Shown here in pieces: positions 52,426 through 59,924 of a stretch of 64,000 nucleotides of DNA. Source of the stretch: JBFMDN01 sp040753915 (GTDB lineage: Bacteria; Desulfobacterota; Desulfomonilia; Desulfomonilales; Desulfomonilaceae); contig JBFMDN010000018.1 in assembly GCA_040753915.1 (NCBI GenBank), forward strand, positions 27,958 through 91,957, in the 5' to 3' direction. Both the position numbers and the translations under genes were made by a program. The notes beneath the pieces were generated by a model. It saw nothing but the letters and a program-made list of their open reading frames with translations, was not told where the DNA came from and ran no database searches. Numbering within the stretch: position 1 is the first letter of the stretch; every line of letters starts with the position of its first letter.

Positions 52426-52453
52426 TTGATTTTCTTAGAAATAAACGTATAAT
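52426..52453 (+). promoter_or_regulatory. Sigma70-type promoter of the Gln-rich protein gene
   Basis: TTGATT at 52426-52431 and a perfect TATAAT at 52448-52453 with a 16-base spacer. This is the best housekeeping-type promoter I see in the window. It predicts a leader of about 110 bases. Confidence 0.65.
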
Positions 52454-52469
52454 GTAATGGGTGACATCT

Positions 52470-52555
52470 TGGGTGCGCTTAGTCCGCTAACCCAAGTGAA
52501 AAAGACGTGAAGCTACTTCGGTGCGTCCGAATACGTGCTGCCGGACTGCTTGTGC
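52470..52555 (+). promoter_or_regulatory. Structured 5' leader of the Gln-rich protein gene
   Basis: CTTGGGT near 52470 pairs with ACCCAAG near 52492, and a second pair GTCCG/CGGAC surrounds a loop near 52527-52548. The leader could stabilise the mRNA or act as a regulatory RNA. It does not match a riboswitch class I know. Confidence 0.35.
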
Positions 52556-52571
52556 CGAAAGGAGAAACGCT

Positions 52572-53963
52572 ATGGCAAAGAGATGGAGCGTGCTGGGGGC
52601 CGTTGTCGTGGCAGCCGTGTTGAGCGCGGTCTCCGCCCAGGGGCAATGGTCGAGCGGCCAGAATTACTATGGCGGCTACGAAGGCTCGACTTTCCTGCAA
52701 CCTGGCTCCGCCTACGGTCAGAACCAAATGCCTCAGGCCTACGAAGCCTACTGGCACAACTACCTGGACAAACTCCAGCAACAGGGCGGCTACTATTCAG
52801 TGACTGGTAACTATCCCAATTCTGCGATGCCCATTACGAGTTACTATCCCGCGTCGGACGAGTTGAGTGCCCAGGCGCAAGCTGGTGGCGGGCAATCGAA
52901 TCTTTACTACAGCCCTTCCGAATACTACAATGTGCAGTCGCAACAGGGCCCGCAGGCGCAGCAGTATCAACAATATCAGGCGCAGCCGCAGCCAAGCCAG
53001 TATCAGCAGCCGGCCCAGAGCTCCGAGCCTACCCGTGCGGCCACCAAGAAACGGCACCTGAGCGCCAAACAGACCCAGCAAAGTCCGGCACCGACGCAAC
53101 AGTCTTTCGAGGCGCAAAGGAATGCGTGGGCACAGTTGCGCGCAGCCACCCAACAACAGCCGTCCCAGTATCAGCAACCTCAGGCCTATGCGGCCCAACA
53201 GGCCTATCCGCAGCAACAAGCCTATCCTCAGCAACAAGCCTATCCGCAGCAACAAGCCTATCCTCAGCAGCAAGCCTATCCTCAGCAGCAGGGCGCGTAC
53301 CAGCGGGCTTATCCCCAGCAGCAGGAGGCCCAAGTGGAGGGGCAATTCAGTGGGGATCCCATGGTGAGGGAAGCTCAAAGACAAGCCTACGAGCGTGCCG
53401 TGGCCCGGCAACGTGCAGCGGAATTGGCGGCGCAGCAACAGGCAGCGCTCCAGGAGCTTCAGCAAACACAGCGGATGTACGAGGGTGCCCAACGTAAGCT
53501 CCAGGAGCAAGAACAGCGCCAACGAGCCCTCCAAGAAGAATACCACAAGAAATCGGTGGCAGAGGCGTACGAGGCGCTTCGCATGGCACAGCAGAAGTAT
53601 TATGACCTGATGGGGGTATCCCAGGAGAGCGGAGCGGGTGCCCAGCAAGGTCCGCAGCAGCAGCCATCGGCTGCAGCGCCCGGAGCTCAGTACCCTCAGC
53701 AGCAAATGCAGTATCCCCAACAAGCACAAGCGTACGGTTCCGCAGTCCAGCAGCCTCAAGGGTATCCAGCCGGCACAATGGGAGCTCCTCAAGGGCAATC
53801 TCCCTATGGAGTGCCACAGGGTCAGCCGACACCGCTCCACGTGACCGGGCAGGAACAACAAAGTGGTGGCGGCGGTTTGTGGTCTGCCCTCAAGGAGTTC
53901 TTCGCTCCCACCAATTCAGTCATGCGGCCGCAACAGAGCACGTTGGACGACACTATGCGGTAA
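52572..53963 (+). CDS. Secreted Gln/Pro/Tyr-rich low-complexity protein with AYPQQQ repeats
   Basis: 463 residues with a clear signal peptide (MAKRWSVLGAVVVAAVLSAVSA). Most of the mature part is rich in Gln, Pro, Tyr, Ala and Ser. Five perfect AYPQQQ hexapeptides lie at bases 53202-53291. A charged coiled coil follows (about residues 255-350, ERAVARQRAAELAAQQQAAL). The end, LWSALKEFFAPTNSVMRPQQS, looks like a short folded or membrane-touching motif. No enzymatic domain. Composition is that of prion-like or adhesive proteins. ATG 52572 has AAGGAG upstream. Strong promoter, structured leader and terminator suggest high expression. Confidence 0.8.
   Translation: MAKRWSVLGAVVVAAVLSAVSAQGQWSSGQNYYGGYEGSTFLQPGSAYGQNQMPQAYEAYWHNYLDKLQQQGGYYSVTGNYPNSAMPITSYYPASDELSAQAQAGGGQSNLYYSPSEYYNVQSQQGPQAQQYQQYQAQPQPSQYQQPAQSSEPTRAATKKRHLSAKQTQQSPAPTQQSFEAQRNAWAQLRAATQQQPSQYQQPQAYAAQQAYPQQQAYPQQQAYPQQQAYPQQQAYPQQQGAYQRAYPQQQEAQVEGQFSGDPMVREAQRQAYERAVARQRAAELAAQQQAALQELQQTQRMYEGAQRKLQEQEQRQRALQEEYHKKSVAEAYEALRMAQQKYYDLMGVSQESGAGAQQGPQQQPSAAAPGAQYPQQQMQYPQQAQAYGSAVQQPQGYPAGTMGAPQGQSPYGVPQGQPTPLHVTGQEQQSGGGGLWSALKEFFAPTNSVMRPQQSTLDDTMR
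53202..53291 (+). repeat. Five tandem 18-bp repeats coding for AYPQQQ
   Basis: Five in-frame 18-base units that differ only at third codon positions (CCG/CCT, CAA/CAG). Such near-identical units can expand or contract by slippage, so repeat number may vary between strains. Confidence 0.9.
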
Positions 53964-53990
53964 GATTCGTCCCATTTTCGGCAAAGATGG

Positions 53991-54020
53991 AGCCCGGACC
54001 CTTGGTGGCCGGGCTCTTTT
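53991..54020 (+). terminator. Rho-independent terminator after the Gln-rich protein gene
   Basis: AGCCCGG at 53991-53997 pairs with CCGGGCT at 54009-54015, followed by CTTTT. It lies 28 bases after the stop, between this gene and the convergent CBS gene. Confidence 0.85.
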
Positions 54021-54114
54021 CGTACCTAGACTCGTTTGGCAGCCGTCGCGGGGCTGGTGCACCTGTTTTCACATATGTGTTCAGGAGCACGGCACAACTC
54101 AAGTCCGGTGACGG

Positions 54115-54663
54115 TCATTCAGACAGTATGCTCGCGACAGTGAGGAAGAGATCGGAGTCTCTAAGCACACCGACCAGCTTGTCGCCCTCAAAAACCGGGA
54201 GCACCACCAGCTTGTTCTGGTACATCAGTTTCAGACCTTCCAGAAGATCTGCGTCCGCTGATATGGTCCCCCTGAGCTTCAACATCGCATGTTTCACAGG
54301 GGTCTCCGCATTCCTGAGAACGCGGGCCCTGAATCCGGCTCTCGCCTCATCAAGATCCACCGCGCCGGCCTGAGCAAAGGCTATGGTGACCCCCAGCGCT
54401 TCCACTTTCGCGCTTAACCCTCCTGAAATCTCCGGGATGAGAATTGCCAAGATTGCAGAAAACGACAGAATTCCAACGAGATCCCCTCGCTCGTTCATTA
54501 CGAGCACCGTCCTGTGTCCGGCCTCCGTGCACGCACCGTCCTCCACCTCGCAGTATACCTTCTGCAGTGTCAGCACAGCGTCTCTGAGGGGCTGGTTTTC
54601 CTTCACCAGCGCATAGTCACTGATCGGAACCATTATGTCGCGGACTTTTTTGGCTATAGGCAT
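54115..54663 (-). CDS. CBS-domain protein
   Basis: 182 residues with two CBS motifs split by an insert. The first is VRDIMVPISDYALVKENQPLRDAVLTLQ...GDLVGILSF, and the second is VKHAMLKLRGTISADADLLEGLKLMYQNKLVVLPVFEGDKLVGVLRDSDLF. Such Bateman modules sense adenine nucleotides. It is the third gene of a run with the DUF1634-like and TauE/SafE genes, so it may regulate that transporter. GAGGAG precedes ATG 54663. Confidence 0.88.
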   Translation of the reverse strand: MPIAKKVRDIMVPISDYALVKENQPLRDAVLTLQKVYCEVEDGACTEAGHRTVLVMNERGDLVGILSFSAILAILIPEISGGLSAKVEALGVTIAFAQAGAVDLDEARAGFRARVLRNAETPVKHAMLKLRGTISADADLLEGLKLMYQNKLVVLPVFEGDKLVGVLRDSDLFLTVASILSE

Positions 54664-54769
54664 TAGGGAATTCTCCTCTCACTGTTCAGAGCTTCGGGCG
54701 TCCGCAAGCCTTGCTTCCGGCCGCGGGGCTCCGGGGCGACCTTCATGGGTGCACAGGTCGATCATCTTG

Positions 54770-55195
54770 CTAGTGTCCGCCTGCGCCGAGAATTCCACTT
54801 GCGGCGACGCAGAGAATAATAGCTTCCAAGAGCGCAAGAACCGCGTACATCTTATCATCGTTGCGCCAAAGGATCGGGACTATCGCAAGGTAACAGAGAA
54901 TGGTTACGCCCGCCAGAATGGCGATTCCCACAAAATTGAGGTAGTCCCCATATCCGAGCATACCGAGCCAGCTCCAGCCGGCGTGGACATTCGCGGCTTC
55001 GAGGTACTTTTCGACACTGAGATGCCAGTATTTGGGTATTTCATCAACGGGAATATACGGACTTACGATTCCGAGCACATATATGGCAAACGTCACGAGG
55101 ACTAACCCTAAACCGACGAACATGCCCTTCTCTAGAAGATTGGCGTAGGTCAACTGTTCCGGGCTCGCTTGCAGTGATTTGTCAGCGCTATCCAT
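54770..55195 (-). CDS. DUF1634-like membrane protein, TauE/SafE partner
   Basis: 141 residues with three predicted membrane helices (MFVGLGLVLVTFAIYVLGIV, YLNFVGIAILAGVTILCYLAIVPIL, AVLALLEAIILCVAAS). Proteins of this kind are commonly encoded next to TauE/SafE permeases, as here (54 bases apart), and probably form a small auxiliary subunit. AGGAGG precedes the start. Family assignment comes from size, topology and context. Confidence 0.72.
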   Translation of the reverse strand: MDSADKSLQASPEQLTYANLLEKGMFVGLGLVLVTFAIYVLGIVSPYIPVDEIPKYWHLSVEKYLEAANVHAGWSWLGMLGYGDYLNFVGIAILAGVTILCYLAIVPILWRNDDKMYAVLALLEAIILCVAASGILGAGGH

Positions 55196-55249
55196 AACTT
55201 CTTTCCTCCTGCGGATTGTGTCTCACTGGGCCGGCTTCCCGTCGTGCGA

Positions 55250-56206
55250 TCAGATCCCGAGGCCCTTCATCAGGGCCCGTATTCCGGCAAATCCCAGCAT
55301 GATGATGACGATCCACCTCACCAAGGACGGTTTCGCAACATTGAGCAATCGCACGCCGACGAAGCTGCCGATCATGATACCGACTACGGAGGGAATCACG
55401 ATCATGGGAATGACACAACCCTGATTGAGGTATACCCACGCGGCGGAAGTGTCCGTGATGGAAAGCAGGAACTTGCTCGTGGCAACGCTTATCTTCAACG
55501 GCACGCCCATAAGGAGATTGAGCACAGGGACATTAGCCCATCCAGCTCCCAGCCCGAACATACCTGCCATTATGCCGATGACCACGAAAAGGATCAGACC
55601 TTGGGGAGTGCGGTGGACTTTCCAGTCAATGGTTTCGCCTGTGCTCGCTTCCTGGTACACACCATAGATTCGCAGCACTGAGGACAGCTTGTCCGCCTGT
55701 TTGACCTCGGGGAAGGTGGATTTCTTCGCGGTAAGCATGAGCACACATATAAAGAGAATGGTGCACCCCAGAGCGATTTGAATTATGTGCGTGGGGAGCG
55801 CCAGACCGGCCATAGCCCCGACGATGGCAAACGTCGATGCAATAAGAGCGACCGGTATAGCAAGCCTGAGACTCGCAAGATTCAATTTTAGCAGTCCTGG
55901 ACCCGCTGCCAGAGCACCCGCAAGAGCTACCAGCAACCCGGCTCCGCGAACGAAATCCAGATGAAAGGGGAAGAATCCGCTGATTATCGGCACAAACAGA
56001 ACTCCCCCGCCAACTCCTCCAAGGACCGCGGCTACCCCGAGGACGAACGTAACAACCAATAGCACTAGAGGCCACATCCACCATGGGTACGCGGCAGCAG
56101 ACTCCGGTGACCCCGGGGGCGTTTGAGCCCAACTCGGGACCGTAAGTATCAGGACAATGAACAGGCTCAATAGCCCGATTGGTAATATCTTCCTCATTTC
56201 CCACAT
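55250..56206 (-). CDS. TauE/SafE-family permease (sulfite/organosulfonate export type)
   Basis: 318 residues with about eight membrane helices in two halves, each with the family motif (GGVGGGVLFVPIISGFFPFHLDFVRG and GAGWANVPVLNLLMGVPLKISVATSKFLLSI). The N-terminus has a cleavable-looking segment ending in PSWAQ. The family moves anionic sulfur or carboxylate compounds; the actual substrate is unknown. First gene of a three-gene run with DUF1634-like and CBS genes. AGGAGG lies about 10 bases before the start. Confidence 0.88.
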   Translation of the reverse strand: MWEMRKILPIGLLSLFIVLILTVPSWAQTPPGSPESAAAYPWWMWPLVLLVVTFVLGVAAVLGGVGGGVLFVPIISGFFPFHLDFVRGAGLLVALAGALAAGPGLLKLNLASLRLAIPVALIASTFAIVGAMAGLALPTHIIQIALGCTILFICVLMLTAKKSTFPEVKQADKLSSVLRIYGVYQEASTGETIDWKVHRTPQGLILFVVIGIMAGMFGLGAGWANVPVLNLLMGVPLKISVATSKFLLSITDTSAAWVYLNQGCVIPMIVIPSVVGIMIGSFVGVRLLNVAKPSLVRWIVIIMLGFAGIRALMKGLGI

Positions 56207-57062
56207 TGTGCGCTCTTGCCTCCTAGGTAGAGTCGTGCAGCGTGAAACTGACCTGACACGTCAAATCGGAAACGGTGATGCTCATACCCCCACTCTTGTA
56301 CGCCGGACTCAGGCGAAGACGGATCCCTCACGGGCATGCCTATACGCTTCGTCTCAGCCTGCCCCGTAGGTCGAGCACCCTATGCGCTGAGCTCATAATT
56401 CAGAACCCGTCCTGAGCGGGTCAAGAGAATGACAAAATGGACCTTTGAATTTGGAAAAATAGAATGTTCATGCGAGAATTGCAAGCACATTTTGCTTTGT
56501 TAGCACGATGAGGGACAGCTTCCTCGCAAAGGAGCTTTATCTTAACAAATCTGAGAGCCGATTTTTCCTCATTCGACGCGTGACGGGCGCAACCCATTTC
56601 CGTGTTATATGCCACATTCGCGACAAAAAGGCACAGCATCTTGGGACAGAAACTCGCTATCAAGAGACATGCCATGTATCATCTCGTGCCATTTGGGCGC
56701 GACACCATGGTACTTTCAGTGCTCAGCATTGTATGCCAAATTGGTGCAACGCTGCTGGTGCGGTGCTTCGACCGTTCCACCAGAGGACTTCCGTACATAA
56801 AAGCGGTGGGGTTAAGGCAAAGAACCCTTTGTAGAGGTTGCCAAGAATAATGTCCGTTCCCCCCTGTTCGACAATGACGGGCCAGACGCCCGTCCCACTG
56901 GTCTACGATCCTCCAATGAATCTATGCGACGCACTGGAAGCGGACAGAACTTTTGGCAGTGCAAGCGTCCAGGGACAGCCGCGGAAAGGCCGAGCGAGGG
57001 TCATGTCGCAACTCGACGCCGGCCGGGGGACCCTGGAAAGGCTCCAACGATCGCTCTGAGAC
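56207..57062. other. Long intergenic region with the MITE empty site
   Basis: About 850 bases without a convincing gene. The right part, 56833-56965, is a copy of the host repeat whose single AGAC at 56884-56887 matches the target duplication of the MITE at 5554-5752. Frames of 60-170 codons here are not conserved-looking. Confidence 0.5.
56833..56965 (+). repeat. Dispersed host repeat, copy 2 (uninterrupted, MITE empty site)
   Basis: Aligns to both halves of copy 1 with nothing between: GGTTGCCAAGAATAATGTCC on the left, ACGGGCCAGACGCCCGTCC at the junction, and GTCTACGATCCTCCAATGAA on the right. Confidence 0.7.
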
Positions 57063-57716
57063 TCATCTTAAGGCGAAAAGTGCTCCAATGCCCAGGGCCT
57101 TGGCTCTGATGGCCGTCTGGGTGGGTAACATCTCTGGTCTCACCTTCCGGAGAAACTCCACACACATGGCGGTCATAATCCCTTCGATTACTGCTACCGG
57201 CAGGTGGGCCATAATCACGAGGATGGCTGCAGAAGAAAAAGATTCTCCTGTGGCGGTCAGGCAGACCGCAACACAGACTGCTGTCAGCAGCACCGAGCAT
57301 GCCCCGCAAGCAAAAACGCACAGGGTACGCGCCAGCGAACGGTCCGAATACAGGCAGGTCCGACAGACGCCTCCGAGAAGAACAGCCGGGAACGCGACGT
57401 TAAAGGTGTTCACGCCCAACACTGTCAGTCCACCGAATTGGAAAAGAATGGCCTGAAGGGTTAGGCCGACCAAAATGGCCGGAAAGGCGGTCCAGCCTAA
57501 CAGCAGCCCGCAAACTCCATTGAGTATGAGATGAACGGACGAAGGCCCCAAGGGCACGTGTATCAGCGAAGCTACAAAGAACACCGAGGCGAAGAGCGCT
57601 ACCGCGGGAAGCTGGTCATAGTCGATCTTCTTGAGTCCGATAGCTGTCCCCACCGCGGTAAGTCCCGCTCCTGTAAGCAATACCGGGGCACTGAGAACAC
57701 CTTCTGAAATATGCAT
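57063..57716 (-). CDS. cbiM: Cobalt/nickel ECF transporter S component CbiM
   Basis: Substrate-specific membrane component of a cobalt energy-coupling-factor transporter, 217 residues. It begins MHISEGVLSAPVLL; the second-position His is the known metal ligand once the start Met is removed. Further hallmarks are VPLGPSSVHLILNGVCGLLLGWTAFPAILVGLTLQAILFQFGG and VNTFNVAFPAVL. About six membrane helices. No cbiQ or cbiO lies within the window; cbiM is the last gene before a gap. AAGGAG lies before the start. Expression is under the cobalamin riboswitch upstream. Confidence 0.94.
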   Translation of the reverse strand: MHISEGVLSAPVLLTGAGLTAVGTAIGLKKIDYDQLPAVALFASVFFVASLIHVPLGPSSVHLILNGVCGLLLGWTAFPAILVGLTLQAILFQFGGLTVLGVNTFNVAFPAVLLGGVCRTCLYSDRSLARTLCVFACGACSVLLTAVCVAVCLTATGESFSSAAILVIMAHLPVAVIEGIMTAMCVEFLRKVRPEMLPTQTAIRAKALGIGALFALR

Positions 57717-57860
57717 GAGGAGCTCCTTTCATCATTTTTGTCACGTGCTGTCGTTAACGGACCGTGAAGGAAACGTTCGAGCCTTCCTTGGACATTGAGA
57801 GAACAGGGATTGCGGCCGTACGCGGAAGCCGAGGGAGAGGTAATTCTCTGCCAGAACAAC

Positions 57861-57890
57861 AAAAACCCTCCCGCCTGAAGGCTCGAGGGT
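57861..57890 (-). terminator. Intrinsic terminator forming the expression platform of the cobalamin riboswitch
   Basis: Read on the minus strand: ACCCTCGAGCCT, a 2-3 base loop, then AGGCGGGAGGGT, followed by TTTTTG. It lies between the riboswitch and cbiM, 145 bases before the cbiM start. Its formation would stop transcription when cobalamin is bound. Confidence 0.8.
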
Positions 57891-57929
57891 CAATTGGAGC
57901 TGCACCCTCTCTCGCCCGCGCGAGGAACA

Positions 57930-58120
57930 CAGGGCACTCGGATCGTCAGGGTATTCTGGCTCCCGTTTCTTCCTACTTTCCGCGCCTTCCCAGAGAAGAA
58001 TCTCCAGTGGCTACTTGCGGATTTCGTCCACGGTTACAGATGCGGGGCAGCGACGGCCTTTCACCGTTTTCCCCTCACAATCCGGTCTGTCTACATTTGT
58101 TACGAAGCCGGGACCCATGT
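57930..58120 (-). promoter_or_regulatory. Cobalamin (AdoCbl-type) riboswitch
   Basis: On the minus strand the conserved core appears in order: GGGAAAACGGTGAAA (near 58070), CGTCGCTGCCCCGC, CTGTAACCGTGG, AGCCACTGGAG (near 58015), and finally the B12 box GCCAGAATACCCTGA (near 57950-57964). Order and spacing match the class. Boundaries are approximate. An intrinsic terminator follows, so control is by transcription attenuation. Cobalt uptake through CbiM would be shut off when B12 is plentiful. Confidence 0.9.
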
Positions 58121-58260
58121 TACGGGAGCCGGCTTCTCATGTCAACGTCTTTGTGCTGAAGTCGTGGACTCGGTTACGTTCGCGGACAGCTCCCTCAAAA
58201 CCTTGAGGCCCGACCACGCATGGGGGCAGGGAGTGACAGCAGCAATTGCTTGTCCGTCTG

Positions 58261-58390
58261 TGCGAAGACAGACACGTTCGATCCCTCTTAAGAAAACCTC
58301 CCGGGTAGCCGGGACTCGCTGCCCGGAAAATGCAACCAAGGGAGCCAAACACCACATCAGGTCACGTTCCTGGAAGGATCGGTGGCGTGC
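58261..58390 (+). repeat. Dispersed repeat family D, copy 1
   Basis: Aligns with 63384-63513 in the same orientation. Shared blocks are TGCGAAGACAG, CCGGGACTCGC, CAAACACC.CATCAGGTC and CTCCTGGA or TTCCTGGA followed by GGATC. It lies between the riboswitch and the gene at 58440. Confidence 0.65.
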
Positions 58391-58439
58391 CCCTTCATGT
58401 ACCGCCGTGCCCTCAATGGAGGCTGGGCACGGGATCCGT

Positions 58440-58907
58440 CTACCCGCCCCGAGCGTGTTTTTCGGGGTTGGGATATCTCTTACGAGCTGACCACATGGCC
58501 CATATTCCAAAAACGCCAAGCAGAACGCCGGCACCCACGAAAAACTTGGCGTAAGACGCTACCAGGGGTTTGCTGAATGACTCCATCAGAAGGCCTTCCT
58601 CAACTGCAACGTCCACAGTAGCTGCATGCCCCCCGTGCTCGGACTCAGCGACCACTTTGATCGACCATTTCCCGGCACGGTCAGGCAAGAAAGAGACGAC
58701 CCCATTCTTGTCGGTCCGCCCCTTCTGGTGAGGGACCGTATCTCCGGGCCCGAAGATCTCGTACGGTGAATAGCTCGCAGGATCGTTGGGCAAGAAGAAG
58801 AACCGTGCACTGACTCCGGTGTTCTCCACATGGTACTCGATTGAGTGGGCTTCCGCCCAGGAGACTATCAGGAGCGGAAGCAACATCGGGCAAAGTAATC
58901 TCGCCAT
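58440..58907 (-). CDS. Periplasmic, membrane-anchored metal-transport accessory protein
   Basis: 155 residues: signal peptide (MARLLCPMLLPLLIVSWAEA), an Ig-like beta domain with DKNGVVSFLPDRAGKWSIKVVAESEHGGHAATV, and a C-terminal membrane helix (FFVGAGVLLGVFGIWAMW). The GKW and HGG patterns recall auxiliary proteins (NikL/CbiL-like) of cobalt and nickel ECF systems. The mature N-terminus starts with His-Ser, and several His could bind metal. It lies between the DUF4198-like gene and cbiM on the same strand, but the riboswitch separates it from cbiM. Confidence 0.7.
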   Translation of the reverse strand: MARLLCPMLLPLLIVSWAEAHSIEYHVENTGVSARFFFLPNDPASYSPYEIFGPGDTVPHQKGRTDKNGVVSFLPDRAGKWSIKVVAESEHGGHAATVDVAVEEGLLMESFSKPLVASYAKFFVGAGVLLGVFGIWAMWSARKRYPNPEKHARGG

Positions 58908-59041
58908 CAGTTGGCCTCATATACATGGGTTTTCAGAACGAAGACAGCCGCGTTGCAGACTGTGCTGCGAGTGCGCTTCTTGGCCTGACCTCCGAAAGAT
59001 GGTGGTCGTTCGGCCACGCCATTGGTCTTTTTGTCTGAAGG

Positions 59042-59761
59042 TCATTGGACCTCGAAGGTTATCGTTGAAGCTACGTGAAGCACATCTGCGTCAGGATCGT
59101 CCTTGACGGGAATCTTGTGCTCTGCCTTTACCATTTGCAGGCCGGGTTTTTCTATCGTCACACTGGCCACTCCATCTTGATCGGTCTTAATCGGATTCTT
59201 TAGGTCCGTGCCATGCCCACCGCCGGGTGCAATGATTGCGCCCGTCACCGGCTTACCATCGAAGACGACTTTTATGGAAAGCTTGTCTCCCACTTTGAGT
59301 GTCATTGGATCCTTCTGGGGAACGACTTCAAAGCCTTGGCCAAGGGGCTTGGCGTTTCCCGCGCTCGCAGCCAGGAAGCTCTTGCACCACTGCTTGCTCT
59401 TGAGGGATTCCACAATATCGTACTTCCCTTTCCCTTCTCTCTTGGTGGCCTTTTTCCAGCCGTCCGTGGTTTTGAGCCAATAACCTGAGTCATAGAGTGC
59501 GCCGATCACCACCGGCTTGCCCTTTGGCGCGAGGGAGGCGTTCTCCTTGTTTTTCACTATTTCCATTTCAACAACCTGGCCGTTGGCATCCAATGCTTTG
59601 GGCTCCTTGACCAGAGTAGCGTCATACGCTTCCACTTCTCCGCCATGTCCCCGAAGAACGAACAACTCTCCGTTACGCTTCTCGATCCAGGTATCATGGG
59701 CCAGTACCGACTGGCCGGCGATCAACGTGACAACAACCGCTAAAGCCACTCTCTTAAACAT
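59042..59761 (-). CDS. DUF4198-family periplasmic protein (cobalt/nickel uptake accessory, NikK-like)
   Basis: 239 residues with signal peptide (MFKRVALAVVVTLIAGQSVLA) and mature start HDTWIEKRNGELFVLRGHG, the usual His-D-x-W opening of the family. Two beta domains follow; the second includes IKTDQDGVASVTIEKPGLQMVKAEH. Members are encoded with TonB receptors and ECF genes for nickel or cobalt and are thought to hand over the metal in the periplasm. It is 135 bases downstream of the similarly oriented spacer from the 58440 gene and follows the TonB receptor gene. Confidence 0.85.
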   Translation of the reverse strand: MFKRVALAVVVTLIAGQSVLAHDTWIEKRNGELFVLRGHGGEVEAYDATLVKEPKALDANGQVVEMEIVKNKENASLAPKGKPVVIGALYDSGYWLKTTDGWKKATKREGKGKYDIVESLKSKQWCKSFLAASAGNAKPLGQGFEVVPQKDPMTLKVGDKLSIKVVFDGKPVTGAIIAPGGGHGTDLKNPIKTDQDGVASVTIEKPGLQMVKAEHKIPVKDDPDADVLHVASTITFEVQ

Positions 59762-59924
59762 ATTTCCTCCAATGTTGATCTGTTATTGATTTTATATGCC
59801 GTATTATCTCCGAATCAGGGAAAGGTTGATTCGTGCGCCGGCTCCACACCATTCATTGCGCTAAGGCAAAGAAATACGATGAACCAAAAACCATTTCTGT
59901 TGAACCTCAGATCGATGCTGAGGC

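Noticed and set aside
52797..53861. 354-codon minus-strand open frame opposite the Gln-rich gene, with Leu-rich repeats
   Set aside because: The repeats are the reverse reading of CAG/CAA-rich DNA (LLLRIG units); no start site and no family resemblance.
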